From: DATKUC01 sp964553615
GTDB lineage: Bacteria > Spirochaetota > Spirochaetia > DSM-27196 > DATKUC01
DNA length: 64,000 bases
Reading direction: 5' to 3'
Assembly (NCBI GenBank): GCA_964553615.1
Contig: CAZKMA010000007.1
Coordinates: 32,332-96,331 of the forward strand
The first letter of the stretch is position 1, and every line of letters starts with the position of its first letter. A model generated the notes under the pieces. The model had not been told where the DNA came from. It was given only the letters and a program-made list of their open reading frames with translations, and searched no databases. The position numbers and the translations under genes are program-made. Positions 1-8,623 of the stretch are shown one piece after another.

Positions 1-21
1 GGATTCAGACGTAGAGAAAAG

Positions 22-138
22 ATGCATATGAATACACGCATTCGTACCTACAGTATCCGTGGACTCCTACTCGCTCTATCGCTGCGCTCGTCGCTCGAGG
101 CGGAGAATTCCCGGATGGACTTCCGGATACTCTCATAA
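22..138 (+). CDS. Putative leucine-rich leader peptide of leuA
   Basis: This 38-codon reading frame starts at ATG 22 (alternative ATG 28) and stops at TAA 136-138, 107 bases before leuA. Its centre reads RGLLLALSLRSSL. Six of the eleven codons between 64 and 96 are Leu codons (CTC, CTA, CTC, CTA, CTG, CTC). It is followed by a small hairpin over the stop codon (130-143) and then by a strong terminator (156-197). This is the architecture of ribosome-mediated attenuation, in which leucine shortage stalls the ribosome on the Leu codons. No good Shine-Dalgarno is visible, so translation itself is inferred. Confidence 0.6.
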   Translation: MHMNTRIRTYSIRGLLLALSLRSSLEAENSRMDFRILS

Positions 139-197
139 GAGAGCTGGAAGTCAATAAGGCCCGCTGCAGAGCATGCTCTGTCGCGGGCCTTTTTTTT
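130..197 (+). terminator. Leader hairpin and rho-independent terminator/attenuator before leuA
   Basis: CTCTC-ATAA-GAGAG (130-143) covers the leader stop codon. Next, AAGGCCCGC (156-164) pairs with GCGGGCCTT (183-191), with an inner CAGAG/CTCTG stem, and runs into eight T residues (190-197). AGAGC at 140-144 could instead pair with GCTCT at 175-179, giving a possible but weak antiterminator. The structure sits between the leader peptide and leuA, as expected for an attenuator. Confidence 0.75.
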
Positions 198-245
198 CGT
201 CGTTGCTGCCCTGCAGCCGGCCATTTTTCCATGGAGGAGGCTCTG

Positions 246-1994
246 ATGCCCAAGTACAAACCGTTTCCACGAGTCAATCTGCCCGATCGCACGTGGCCGG
301 AACAGGAAATCACCTCAGCACCCGTCTGGTGCAGCGTCGATCTGCGGGACGGAAATCAGGCACTTGCAGTTCCAATGGGGGTGGAAGCGAAGCTCGAGAT
401 GTTTCGCATTCTCACCGAAACCGGATTCAAGGAAATCGAAGTCGGCTTTCCGTCTGCATCGCAAATTGAGTTCGACTTCATCCGTCGTCTCATAGAGGAG
501 GACCTCATTCCGGACGATGTTTCGATCCAGGTTCTTACCCAGGCGAGAGAGCATTTGATCCGGCGAACCTACGAAAGCATCAAGGGCGCCAAGAATGCCA
601 TTGTCCACCTCTACAATTCGACCTCGGTCCTCCAGAGACGGGTCACGTTCAACATGGACAAGGAGCAGATCAAACAGATTGCGGTGGACGGTGCCCGTCT
701 GGTGAAATCTCTCGCTCCTACCGTACCGGAGACCAACATCAGGTTCGAATACTCCCCGGAGAGCTTTTCCGATACCGAGATCGAATACGCGGTAGAGGTG
801 TGCGAAGCGGTCATGGAGGTCCTGGAGCCGACTGCCGACAAGCCGATGATCCTGAATCTTCCTGCCACGGTCGAATGGTCTACTCCCAACGCATATGCCG
901 ACCAGATCGAATGGTTCTGCAGACACTTGAAGAACCGGGATCACGCCATTGTGAGTCTTCATACGCACAATGACCGCGGTACCGGAGTGGCGGCAACTGA
1001 ACTGGGACTCATGGCCGGAGGGCAGCGTGTCGAGGGAACTCTGTTCGGCAACGGTGAACGCACCGGGAACCTGGACATTGTCACCGTTGCGCTGAACATG
1101 TTCAGCCACGGCATTTCGCCGAAGCTGGATGTCTTCAACATCCCGGATCTTCGCGGCAAGTATGAAGAGTTGACCGGCATGGATGTTCATCAGCGCCATC
1201 CCTACGCCGGGGATCTTGTTTTCACCGCTTTCTCCGGATCGCATCAGGACGCGATCAAGAAGGGCATGGATCTGCGCAAGGGCCTGAAAGATGCCGACAC
1301 ACCGTGGGCGGTCCCCTACCTGAGCATAGATCCTCAGGATATCGGGCGCAGTTATCAGGCTATCATCCGCATCAACAGCCAGAGCGGAAAAGGCGGAGTC
1401 GCATATGTTCTTTCCCGCGACTACGGATACGATCTCCCGAAAAGCATGCACCCTGAGTTCGGACGTGTCGTGAATATCGTCGCGGATGATCTCGGCAGGG
1501 AGCTCCAGCGCACCGAGGTTCACACGCTGTTCCAGGAGACCTATCTGAACCAGGAACTGCCGCTGAAGATTCTTGAGTACACGACCGAGTCACGGGATTC
1601 CGGCAAGCAAGGAAGCCTTCATCACGCACTGCTCCTCAGTGCATCCGTATCGTATGGCGATGAAGAAAGTCAGATCAGAGGAACCGGAAACGGTCCCATA
1701 GACGCATTCGTCCACGCGATGGCCGACCAGGGTTGGAACAACTTTCAGGTAACAGACTTCAAGGAACAGGCAATCGGTTCTGGATCCGGAACCGAGGCTG
1801 TCGCTTACGTGCAGATAAAAGTGGTCGATCTTGGCGAACTGTGGGGTGTCGGCATAGATAGCGATATCAGCATGGCGGGACTGAAAGCAGTAACGTCCGC
1901 GTACAACCGGATGATTGCGGCAAGCCACGGAGACGTGCGAGTAACCTCGAGCGTGAGCCGGAACAACGCAGCAGAACCGGCGGGCAGGAAATAA
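246..1994 (+). CDS. leuA: 2-isopropylmalate synthase
   Basis: Condenses acetyl-CoA with 2-oxoisovalerate in the first committed step of leucine synthesis. The 582-residue protein carries the DRE-TIM motif DLRDGNQAL (about residues 32-40) and the metal-binding HTHND (about 239-243). The C-terminal part (about 440-582) resembles the LeuA allosteric domain that senses leucine. Length and N-terminus fit the long LeuA type seen in actinobacteria and some spirochaetes. ATG 246 is chosen because GGAGGAGG lies at 233-240; the upstream in-frame ATG 231 overlaps that ribosome site. The gene is monocistronic here and sits behind a leucine leader and attenuator. Confidence 0.96.
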   Translation: MPKYKPFPRVNLPDRTWPEQEITSAPVWCSVDLRDGNQALAVPMGVEAKLEMFRILTETGFKEIEVGFPSASQIEFDFIRRLIEEDLIPDDVSIQVLTQAREHLIRRTYESIKGAKNAIVHLYNSTSVLQRRVTFNMDKEQIKQIAVDGARLVKSLAPTVPETNIRFEYSPESFSDTEIEYAVEVCEAVMEVLEPTADKPMILNLPATVEWSTPNAYADQIEWFCRHLKNRDHAIVSLHTHNDRGTGVAATELGLMAGGQRVEGTLFGNGERTGNLDIVTVALNMFSHGISPKLDVFNIPDLRGKYEELTGMDVHQRHPYAGDLVFTAFSGSHQDAIKKGMDLRKGLKDADTPWAVPYLSIDPQDIGRSYQAIIRINSQSGKGGVAYVLSRDYGYDLPKSMHPEFGRVVNIVADDLGRELQRTEVHTLFQETYLNQELPLKILEYTTESRDSGKQGSLHHALLLSASVSYGDEESQIRGTGNGPIDAFVHAMADQGWNNFQVTDFKEQAIGSGSGTEAVAYVQIKVVDLGELWGVGIDSDISMAGLKAVTSAYNRMIAASHGDVRVTSSVSRNNAAEPAGRK

Positions 1995-2006
1995 CTTCGG
2001 CGGCCG

Positions 2007-2064
2007 GTGGGAGTACTCTCCCACTGGTCGGGGAGTACTCTCCCACTGGTCGGGGAGTACTCTC
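2007..2064. repeat. 22-bp tandem repeat forming GTGGGAG/CTCCCAC hairpins
   Basis: Two full copies and one partial copy of a 22-bp unit (2009-2030, 2031-2052, 2053-2064) fill the convergent gap between leuA and the stress-protein gene. Each unit holds a stem of the type GTGGGAG-TACT-CTCCCAC. There is no T-run, so it may be a transcript-end or processing structure, but no function is proven. Confidence 0.8.
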
Positions 2065-2066
2065 GG

Positions 2067-2981
2067 CTATTCAGGCTCCGGGACAATACGCACAAGAAGA
2101 ACCGGCACCGGTGTGAACGAACAGATCCTGTGTGCGACGCTCCCCGTCCAGAAGGCGTCGAATCCTTCGTTGCCGTGAGTTGCCAGAACGACCAGATCAC
2201 AGTGGGAGTCTTTGGTCACCTGGACAATCTGGCGAGGCGGGTCTCCCCGAAGCACCTGCCAGGACGCTTCCACCCCTTCATTCCGCAGCTCTTCCGCCTT
2301 CCCGGCGATATACCGTTCGCCGATTCCTACCTCCAGCTCGAGCATTCGTTTGGTTGCCGCCGGGAGGTAGCGGCGGACCGCCGCAAATCTTCCTTCAGTG
2401 GTCCCGAGCGTCGGGACAATCAGCAGAAGACGGAGACTCGCTGAACAGCGGCGGGCGAGGTCCCGCCCTATTGAAAGCCCGGCCTCATGGGCCTCCTGAC
2501 CGTCGAGTGGAACGAGAACGCTCTCCCACAGGGGTGCACTCCCTTCCGGTTTCTTCCAGTCGGAATTGATTATAAATACCGGCGCATTCGATGACCCGGC
2601 TATCCGTTGCGCCACGCTCCCCGTGAACAGCCGCGTGGAACCGGTGGATCCATGGCTGCACACCACGGTGAGATCCGGGGCAAGCTCCTGAACGTGCAGG
2701 GCAATCCCCGCGGCAACGTTCCGTTCGCGCGGTTCGTGAACATGCCATGCCGCTGTAACGCCGCGTTTGCGGATAGCATCGACAAGCGAATGAAGGTATC
2801 GCTCAGCCTCCCCGGGGTCCTGCAGGTGGCGCTCGCCGTGGACAGTACGTGGAGGGTTCGGCTCGTTCACATACAACAGAATGAGCTCTGAATCGAAGGT
2901 ATGAGCGAGAGTTTCAGCGGCCCCCACTGCGACTTCGGACATTGGCGAACCATCGAGGGGCACCAGTATACGGCTGAACAT
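2067..2981 (-). CDS. Tandem-domain universal stress protein (UspA family)
   Basis: A 304-residue protein of two fused Usp domains, each beginning with the typical ILVPLDG or VLVPLDG strand (about residues 5 and 158). Usp domains bind ATP through G-x2-G-x9-G(S/T). Here the second glycine and the GS are kept (HGSTGSTRLFTGS and HGNEGFDAFWTGS), but the first glycine is Cys in domain 1 and Ala in domain 2, so nucleotide binding may be altered. The gene starts 3 bases after the mntH stop codon and is almost certainly co-transcribed with it, linking the protein to metal or oxidative stress by context only. Confidence 0.92.
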   Translation of the reverse strand: MFSRILVPLDGSPMSEVAVGAAETLAHTFDSELILLYVNEPNPPRTVHGERHLQDPGEAERYLHSLVDAIRKRGVTAAWHVHEPRERNVAAGIALHVQELAPDLTVVCSHGSTGSTRLFTGSVAQRIAGSSNAPVFIINSDWKKPEGSAPLWESVLVPLDGQEAHEAGLSIGRDLARRCSASLRLLLIVPTLGTTEGRFAAVRRYLPAATKRMLELEVGIGERYIAGKAEELRNEGVEASWQVLRGDPPRQIVQVTKDSHCDLVVLATHGNEGFDAFWTGSVAHRICSFTPVPVLLVRIVPEPE

Positions 2982-2984
2982 TTC

Positions 2985-4295
2985 TCATCCTCCAAATAGC
3001 AGCTGGAAAAGCAGGTATATATTGAGCGCGACAATCAATGCCGCGACGAGAGCCGCAACAACAGTTGTCCACACTCGGTTTACCAGATCTCCCATAATCG
3101 ACTTTCGTGCCGTCAGTGTGACAAGAGGGATAATGGCAAAGGGCAAACCGAAGCTCAGAACGACCTGACTCCACACCAGAGTGCGGGTTGGATCCAGCCC
3201 TATCGCAATGACGAACAGGGATGGCACAATGGTGATGAGGCGCCGCAGCCAAACGGGAATCTGCCGTTCAATAAAGCCCTGCATCATCACCTGCCCCGCT
3301 CCAGTACCAACGGTGGACGATGACAGGCCGGATGCAAGAAGTGAGATTCCGAAAACCACACTCGCCGCCTTTCCAAGGAGAGGTTCGAGCGTCCGGTGCG
3401 CGTCCTCGATTGACGCGATATTTGTCATCCCTGAACGGTGGAACGTAGCGGCCGCCATGATCAGCATGGCTGCGTTGACTGCGCTTGCAATTCCCATGGC
3501 GATAATGACATCTACGACTTCAAATCGAAATATCGACCTTTTCTTTCGCGCGTCCTTTGAGACAATGCGGCCCTGCATGAGAGCCGAGTGGAGAAAAATG
3601 GCGTGCGGCATTACGGTCGCGCCGAGGATGCCCGTAGCAAGGATAACGCTTTCCGGTCCGCGAAACTGCGGAACTATCGTGTGATGAATAATGAGAGCCC
3701 AGTCTGGACGGTCAATGAGCGTTTCCAGAAGGTAGCTCAGCGCAATGACACCGACAAGAGCGGTAATGACAGCCTCGAGCGGTCGAAATCCGAACCGTTC
3801 GAGCCCGAGGATCAGAAACGTCACCACTGCAGTAATGAGCCCACCGATGAACAACGGTACGCCAAGGAGAAGATAGAAACCCAGTGCGGCTCCGAGAAAC
3901 TCTGCGAGGTCGGTAGCAATTGCCACGAGCTCCATGAGTATCCACAGAAAAAGGACCATCGGTCGCCGGTACTGGAGTCTGCATTGCTCGGCAAGGTTCT
4001 TTCCGGTGGCAATTCCGAGTTTTGCCGACAGGGTCTGAATCAGCATGGCCATGAGATTGCTGGCGACAATGACCCAGACGAGGGTATACCCGAATTCCGA
4101 CCCCGCCTGAATATTGGTGGCGAAGTTGCCCGGATCGACGTACGCAACACTCGCTATGAACGCGGGCCCCAGAAATGGAAGCATGCGCCGTATGGGTCCG
4201 CCCTTGCGTGAACCGTCCAGAATACCGGCTGCCGCCTGGAGTGTGTTATGGTCCGAAGAGGAATGCGAGCCCGTGTCCGTTGATTGCTTGCCCAT
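2985..4295 (-). CDS. mntH: NRAMP-family divalent metal transporter (MntH-like)
   Basis: A 436-residue polytopic membrane protein that would import Mn2+ or Fe2+ with protons. The NRAMP signatures are present: DPGN in the first helix (residues 54-57) and MPHAIFLHS in helix 6, the two unwound segments that coordinate the metal. The N-terminal 30 residues are hydrophilic. It is the first gene of a two-gene minus-strand unit with the stress protein downstream. GAGGA lies 7 bases before the ATG. The 77-base upstream gap holds no riboswitch or clear repressor site that I can recognise. Substrate choice between Mn and Fe is not decided by the sequence. Confidence 0.93.
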   Translation of the reverse strand: MGKQSTDTGSHSSSDHNTLQAAAGILDGSRKGGPIRRMLPFLGPAFIASVAYVDPGNFATNIQAGSEFGYTLVWVIVASNLMAMLIQTLSAKLGIATGKNLAEQCRLQYRRPMVLFLWILMELVAIATDLAEFLGAALGFYLLLGVPLFIGGLITAVVTFLILGLERFGFRPLEAVITALVGVIALSYLLETLIDRPDWALIIHHTIVPQFRGPESVILATGILGATVMPHAIFLHSALMQGRIVSKDARKKRSIFRFEVVDVIIAMGIASAVNAAMLIMAAATFHRSGMTNIASIEDAHRTLEPLLGKAASVVFGISLLASGLSSSTVGTGAGQVMMQGFIERQIPVWLRRLITIVPSLFVIAIGLDPTRTLVWSQVVLSFGLPFAIIPLVTLTARKSIMGDLVNRVWTTVVAALVAALIVALNIYLLFQLLFGG

Positions 4296-4372
4296 AGTGT
4301 CCTCGGCGAATCATACTACGAAATTCTCCACATGGCACCTGAAAAATGACTGGAATTCCCGGGTGTGATGGT

Positions 4373-6457
4373 TCAGTGCTCATTGGTATTACCCGGAGGG
4401 GCGGCGGATTGCGGTCCGTTCGTCTTCCGCAGCGGCAGCTCGGGAACGAAAAGGGTTGCCAGTATTCCGGCGGCGATGATGAATATCAGATACCGGTAGA
4501 TGCGGGTAATGGCCGTAGCGAACGACTTCTTCACTCCTTCGACTACGCTGTCCGCCACCTGTCGTGACTGGGTATCCAGTCGCTTTTTGATTGCCGCAAG
4601 AGCGGCCTGGGTTGCGGTGTGCGCTACGGTCGCTTCCGCCTGATCGAGTTCCGCCTTCACTGCAGTCAGAGTCTTATCGATCGCAGGACCGTTTCCCGAA
4701 CGTGCGACTTCCCGCAACCGGTTCTGGACCGAAACCGGAAATCCTGCTCCGGATCCTGCGGCGCCTGTCGCGGCCCGCGACATCCGCGCGAATACTGCGG
4801 ACATCTTCGCCTGATCATTGGCACGAACAGCAGCTTCAAGCTCGTGGTATGCCGCCTCGAACTGATTTTTGACCTGCTGCGCCGGAGTTCCGCCGGCAAG
4901 CTGGTTCCGGAACTGCTCGGGGATGGTTGGATCGTTTTCAATCTTTTTCAGTGCCTGCGGGTCGTTTTGCTCGAACGCACGGCGGATCTGATCGTACACA
5001 TTTGAAAAGGAAGCGTTGATCTTGGCGCGAATCTGGTCGGGACCTTCGGGGCTGACCCTGCTGCCTCCGGAAAGACCGCTTCGGAACGCCTCTGCAGCAC
5101 TGCCCTGCTGCATGTTATGAGCAAAGGCGGACGCAAGCGTGAGTGCAAGGACGGTCCCCATTATCGCCGTCCCCACCGTCCCTCCAATCTGCCGGAAGAA
5201 TTGACTCGCGCTCGTTGCCTGCCCGATCTTCTGAAACGGCACGGCGTTCTGGATTGCAAGCGGGAACAGCGGCATGGTCGGACCGATTCCTATGCCGCAT
5301 ATCACCATATATACGGTGACGGCCCAGTAGGAGACGTTCATGGTCATGGTGGAGAGGAGAATTGCACCGCCGAGGAATACTGCGCCACCAGCAAGCATGA
5401 ACCGCCGGTAGTGGCCGAACCGGGAAACAAGCTGTCCGGCCGCGAATGAACCGATCATGACGCCGAGAGATAGTGGAATAATACTCACGCCCGCCTGCGT
5501 AGCCGAGACGCCGAGGACATTCACCATGAAGAGCGGCAGGAATATGATGGTAGACAGGAACCCGGCACCGAAAAACAGGAGTGCGATGTTCGCGCTCGCA
5601 AAAACCGGATTTCTGAACAGTGAGAGATCCAGGATGGGATTATTGTCCCAGCGCGAGTGGAGAATGAAGATGATCAACATGATAGCCGCCGACCCGAAGA
5701 GACCGAGGGTAACGGCCCCGTCCCAGGGGTATGTCTTCTTGTCAATCTGAAGAGCCAGGATGAGCGGAACCAGCGTCAGCAGGAGCAGTCCTGCCGACAC
5801 CTTGCTCAGCCCTACACGCTCGCCTTTCGGTTCCAGTTTCGGCATTTTCGAAATGATGAACCAGAGCGCAATAATGCCAACGGGAAGGTTCACGTAGAAG
5901 ACCCAGCGCCAACCGGAAATTCCGGGTATCCATCCGGTCGCATAGTCGGTCAGGAAACCGCCGACGAGCGGCCCGATAACGCTGGACACCCCGAAGACCG
6001 ATCCGACGATACCCTGGTATTTTGCGCGTTCGGCCGGCGGAAAGAGGTCCGCTATTATGATGAATGCCATTGCGAACAACCCTGCGCCGCCTATGCCCTG
6101 AAGTCCGCGAAACACGATGAGCTGGGTCATACCATCACCGAGTACGGGCAATGTTCCGAACTGACCTGCCGCGCCACAGAGAAAGGAGCCGGAGAGGAAA
6201 ATTCCAATGGCAAAAAGTTCTATGGTCTTTCGATTGTGGGTATCCGCAAGTTTGCCGTAGATGGGCACCAGTACGGTGGAGGCCAGCAGATACGCGGTGG
6301 CAACCCACGCGTATCTGCTGAGTCCGTTGAGGTCGGTCACTATCCGCGGAAGCGCCGTTGCAACGATTGTCTGGTCAAGCGCACCGAGGAACATTGCCAG
6401 CAGGATGCCGACGAGCGTATAGATCTTATAGCTTCTGTCCGAAGCAGTTGCAGTCAT
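4373..6457 (-). CDS. DHA2-type (EmrB/QacA-like) drug exporter with a ~200-residue loop
   Basis: Major facilitator exporter with 14 predicted helices. The first helix carries the DHA2 motif LGALDQTIVATALPRI, and the loop motif GKLADTHNRK follows. The 694 residues far exceed the usual ~500. The excess is one hydrophilic, Ala/Gln-rich, probably helical segment of about 200 residues between helix 13 and the last helix (IYRYLIFIIAAGILATLF). The start is set at 6457 because AGGAG (6465-6469) lies 7 bases upstream; a longer frame to 6520 lacks such a site. No regulator or membrane-fusion partner is adjacent. The substrate is unknown. Confidence 0.9.
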   Translation of the reverse strand: MTATASDRSYKIYTLVGILLAMFLGALDQTIVATALPRIVTDLNGLSRYAWVATAYLLASTVLVPIYGKLADTHNRKTIELFAIGIFLSGSFLCGAAGQFGTLPVLGDGMTQLIVFRGLQGIGGAGLFAMAFIIIADLFPPAERAKYQGIVGSVFGVSSVIGPLVGGFLTDYATGWIPGISGWRWVFYVNLPVGIIALWFIISKMPKLEPKGERVGLSKVSAGLLLLTLVPLILALQIDKKTYPWDGAVTLGLFGSAAIMLIIFILHSRWDNNPILDLSLFRNPVFASANIALLFFGAGFLSTIIFLPLFMVNVLGVSATQAGVSIIPLSLGVMIGSFAAGQLVSRFGHYRRFMLAGGAVFLGGAILLSTMTMNVSYWAVTVYMVICGIGIGPTMPLFPLAIQNAVPFQKIGQATSASQFFRQIGGTVGTAIMGTVLALTLASAFAHNMQQGSAAEAFRSGLSGGSRVSPEGPDQIRAKINASFSNVYDQIRRAFEQNDPQALKKIENDPTIPEQFRNQLAGGTPAQQVKNQFEAAYHELEAAVRANDQAKMSAVFARMSRAATGAAGSGAGFPVSVQNRLREVARSGNGPAIDKTLTAVKAELDQAEATVAHTATQAALAAIKKRLDTQSRQVADSVVEGVKKSFATAITRIYRYLIFIIAAGILATLFVPELPLRKTNGPQSAAPPGNTNEH

Positions 6458-6541
6458 ACTCTTACTCCTGTGTTCTGTGAGACGGCACGAAAACTTACTA
6501 CACGTTGCGTGTACAGGCAAGTCTCATAATTACTCAATTGG

Positions 6542-7948
6542 TCATATTCGTGGTCTATCCTGCGTCAGGACCCGCCGTACGTAGGCAGCCATGTCGAACT
6601 TTCGGTCCAGACCGGACATCGCCATGAACCGGACGGTACCGAAAATTGGACGTTCTTTCCACGGTCGATCATGCAGTCCGAATATCCAGGCGACGTTCGC
6701 GAATGACGCAGGATCTCTTCCGTCGAGAAAGTAGCGATTGTTCAGCCGAAGGAGCGTTTCGAACGCCTGTTCCGGGGTTTCGGACCACTCGATTACTTTC
6801 TTTCCCCAGTACATTCTCATGTAGTTGTGCATATGGCCCGTCTCTCGCATTTCGATCATTGATGCGTTCCAGTACGGATCGTGCGTTACTGCAGCGCTCA
6901 ACTCGTCCTCGCTGTAAATCGCGGGACGCGGATCATTTCGATGCCAGTGCAGCGTCTTCCGCGCCCATTCGGGAAGCGCGTCGAACGTGGCATACTCCGG
7001 CTCGTAGTATACATAGTTACAGGCAAGTTCCCGCCGAACCACGAGCTCCTCCACAAATGCATCCCGACTCTCGCTTTCCGGCTGCTGAAGCACTTCGGAG
7101 AGTATTCGCGCGGGAGACAGATGGCCGAAGTGCAGATAGGGAGACAGGTGTGAGGTGGCATCCAGAAACGGCTCGTTTCGGTCGGCGTTGTACCGGGCGA
7201 GCAGCGTTCCGATGAATCGGTCAAGACATTCGCGGCCGGCCGACTCTCCGCCCCGCCGGAAATGGCTGACCACGGATACGGAACGATCCACGTTCAGGCG
7301 CGAAATGATCGCGGACGGGTCGGAAAGCTCGACGACCCGCGGGAACCGGGCGGTGAGGTTCCTGGTGCCGAACGGTACCCGGACAGGAGGAAGCTCGGGG
7401 AAGCCGACGAATTCGGGCAACTGTCGCATGATCTTGGGCCGGATTGTGCGGGCTGCATACTCACGGTGATTCGATGCCAGCTCGACGGGAACCACGACAT
7501 TATCTTCTACCTGGACCACCGGGCATCCCGCGGTTTCGGCGACACGCTTACGCCACGCACGCTGGTGGTGGAGATACCCGCGGTCGCACACCATGAACGC
7601 TGCATCCCGGGAAAGCGCCAATGCAACATCCGGAGGACTTCCCAGCCTCAGGGTGAAACCGACGCCGATGTTTCGGAGCCTCACGGCAACGTCCGCCAGC
7701 CCTTCGAGCATGAAAGTATAGTGCCTGGCGTTTGCCTCGGGATACGATTCATCCAGCCCAAAGCAGACGAGAGTCGGCAGGGTGAACTGATTTGCGGTCT
7801 GGACCGCCAGGGAGAGCGCCGCATTGCCATCTACCCGTTGTGATGCCTGCATCCAGTACAGGACGTAGGAGCCCGAACGCCTGATAGCCGGGTCGGAATC
7901 GTTCGACAGCATTTTGATTCTTGAGGGTTCAACGGTCGTGGCATGCAT
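6542..7948 (-). CDS. phrB: Class II deoxyribodipyrimidine photolyase
   Basis: Light-driven repair of cyclobutane pyrimidine dimers using reduced FAD. The 468-residue protein matches the class II subfamily: YVLYWMQASQR near the N-terminus, the FGLDESYPEANARHY region, and the C-terminal MYWGKKVIEW and NNRYFLDGRDP segments of the FAD domain. There is no Shine-Dalgarno before ATG 7948. A promoter (TTGACA, 17 bases, TAGATT) ends 9 bases upstream, predicting a leader of about 3 bases. It is divergent from the methyltransferase gene and shares promoter bases with it. Confidence 0.95.
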   Translation of the reverse strand: MHATTVEPSRIKMLSNDSDPAIRRSGSYVLYWMQASQRVDGNAALSLAVQTANQFTLPTLVCFGLDESYPEANARHYTFMLEGLADVAVRLRNIGVGFTLRLGSPPDVALALSRDAAFMVCDRGYLHHQRAWRKRVAETAGCPVVQVEDNVVVPVELASNHREYAARTIRPKIMRQLPEFVGFPELPPVRVPFGTRNLTARFPRVVELSDPSAIISRLNVDRSVSVVSHFRRGGESAGRECLDRFIGTLLARYNADRNEPFLDATSHLSPYLHFGHLSPARILSEVLQQPESESRDAFVEELVVRRELACNYVYYEPEYATFDALPEWARKTLHWHRNDPRPAIYSEDELSAAVTHDPYWNASMIEMRETGHMHNYMRMYWGKKVIEWSETPEQAFETLLRLNNRYFLDGRDPASFANVAWIFGLHDRPWKERPIFGTVRFMAMSGLDRKFDMAAYVRRVLTQDRPRI

Positions 7949-7957
7949 GGCTCGTCG

Positions 7958-8008
7958 AATCTAATTCCGTAACGGGACGGTGTCAATCCAATCGATCGTG
8001 CGTATCTT
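7958..8008. promoter_or_regulatory. Overlapping divergent promoters of phrB and the methyltransferase gene
   Basis: Minus strand, for phrB: TTGACA (7986-7981), 17-base spacer, TAGATT (7963-7958), with transcription expected near 7951. Plus strand, for the methyltransferase: GTGTCA (7980-7985), 17-base spacer, TATCTT (8003-8008), with +1 expected at 8015, the A of its ATG. The two -35 boxes occupy the same bases, so the polymerases should compete. Confidence 0.6.
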
Positions 8009-8014
8009 AAGGGG

Positions 8015-8623
8015 ATGAGCGCAGCTGCAGCATCCTTCGACTTCATGATGGCCCCGCTCGAACGAAGCTCACTGCGCTCGCTGCGCAGCTCGATCGTCGG
8101 GCGGGCTCGTGGTACGGTACTCGAGCTCGGTGCCGGCACGGGAGTCAACCTCCAGTACTACAATCCGGCAACGGTGAACTATCTCCATATTACCGATCTC
8201 TCGGTATGGCGAGACAGGATCATCCGCAAGTGGAAAGGAGGGCGCTCCAACGGCATACCGATTCGCATCGACAGCGCGGACGCGGAAAACCTTCCGTTTG
8301 GCGACGGTGAGTTCGACTCGGTGGTCTTCACGCTCCTTTTCTGCTCGGTGAAAGATCCGCACCGGGGCCTGCGAGAAATACATCGGGTGCTCAAACCCGG
8401 CGGTATTGCTCTCTTTATAGAGCACGTCCTTCCACAGTCGGCTCTTGCCCGTCCAATGAAGGCAATAACCCCCGCCTGGAGTCGCATGGCGGGTAACTGC
8501 CATCTGGACAGGGATACCGTCTCGGCAATGAGACACGCAGGGTTTCATGTGCAGGTTACCCACAGCGCAGCATACGGCATCTTCGTTGCCGGAACCGCAG
8601 AACGCGCGCCCGAGGGCTCTTAA
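8015..8623 (+). CDS. Class I SAM-dependent methyltransferase
   Basis: A 202-residue methyltransferase of the UbiE/METTL7-like group. The SAM-binding motif I VLELGAGTGVNL lies at about residues 35-46, the acidic DSADAENLPF at about 88-97, and the motif-IV region FDSVVFTLLFCSV follows. The substrate cannot be read from the sequence. ATG 8015 abuts AAGGGG with no spacing, so that run cannot serve as its ribosome site; the promoter geometry suggests a leaderless message. Its stop codon overlaps the stop codon of the convergent sir2 gene. Confidence 0.85.
   Translation: MSAAAASFDFMMAPLERSSLRSLRSSIVGRARGTVLELGAGTGVNLQYYNPATVNYLHITDLSVWRDRIIRKWKGGRSNGIPIRIDSADAENLPFGDGEFDSVVFTLLFCSVKDPHRGLREIHRVLKPGGIALFIEHVLPQSALARPMKAITPAWSRMAGNCHLDRDTVSAMRHAGFHVQVTHSAAYGIFVAGTAERAPEGS

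Noticed and set aside
315..1523. 402-codon open frame on the minus strand opposite leuA
   Set aside because: leuA is certain on the plus strand. The antisense frame gives no family-like sequence and has no promoter or ribosome site.
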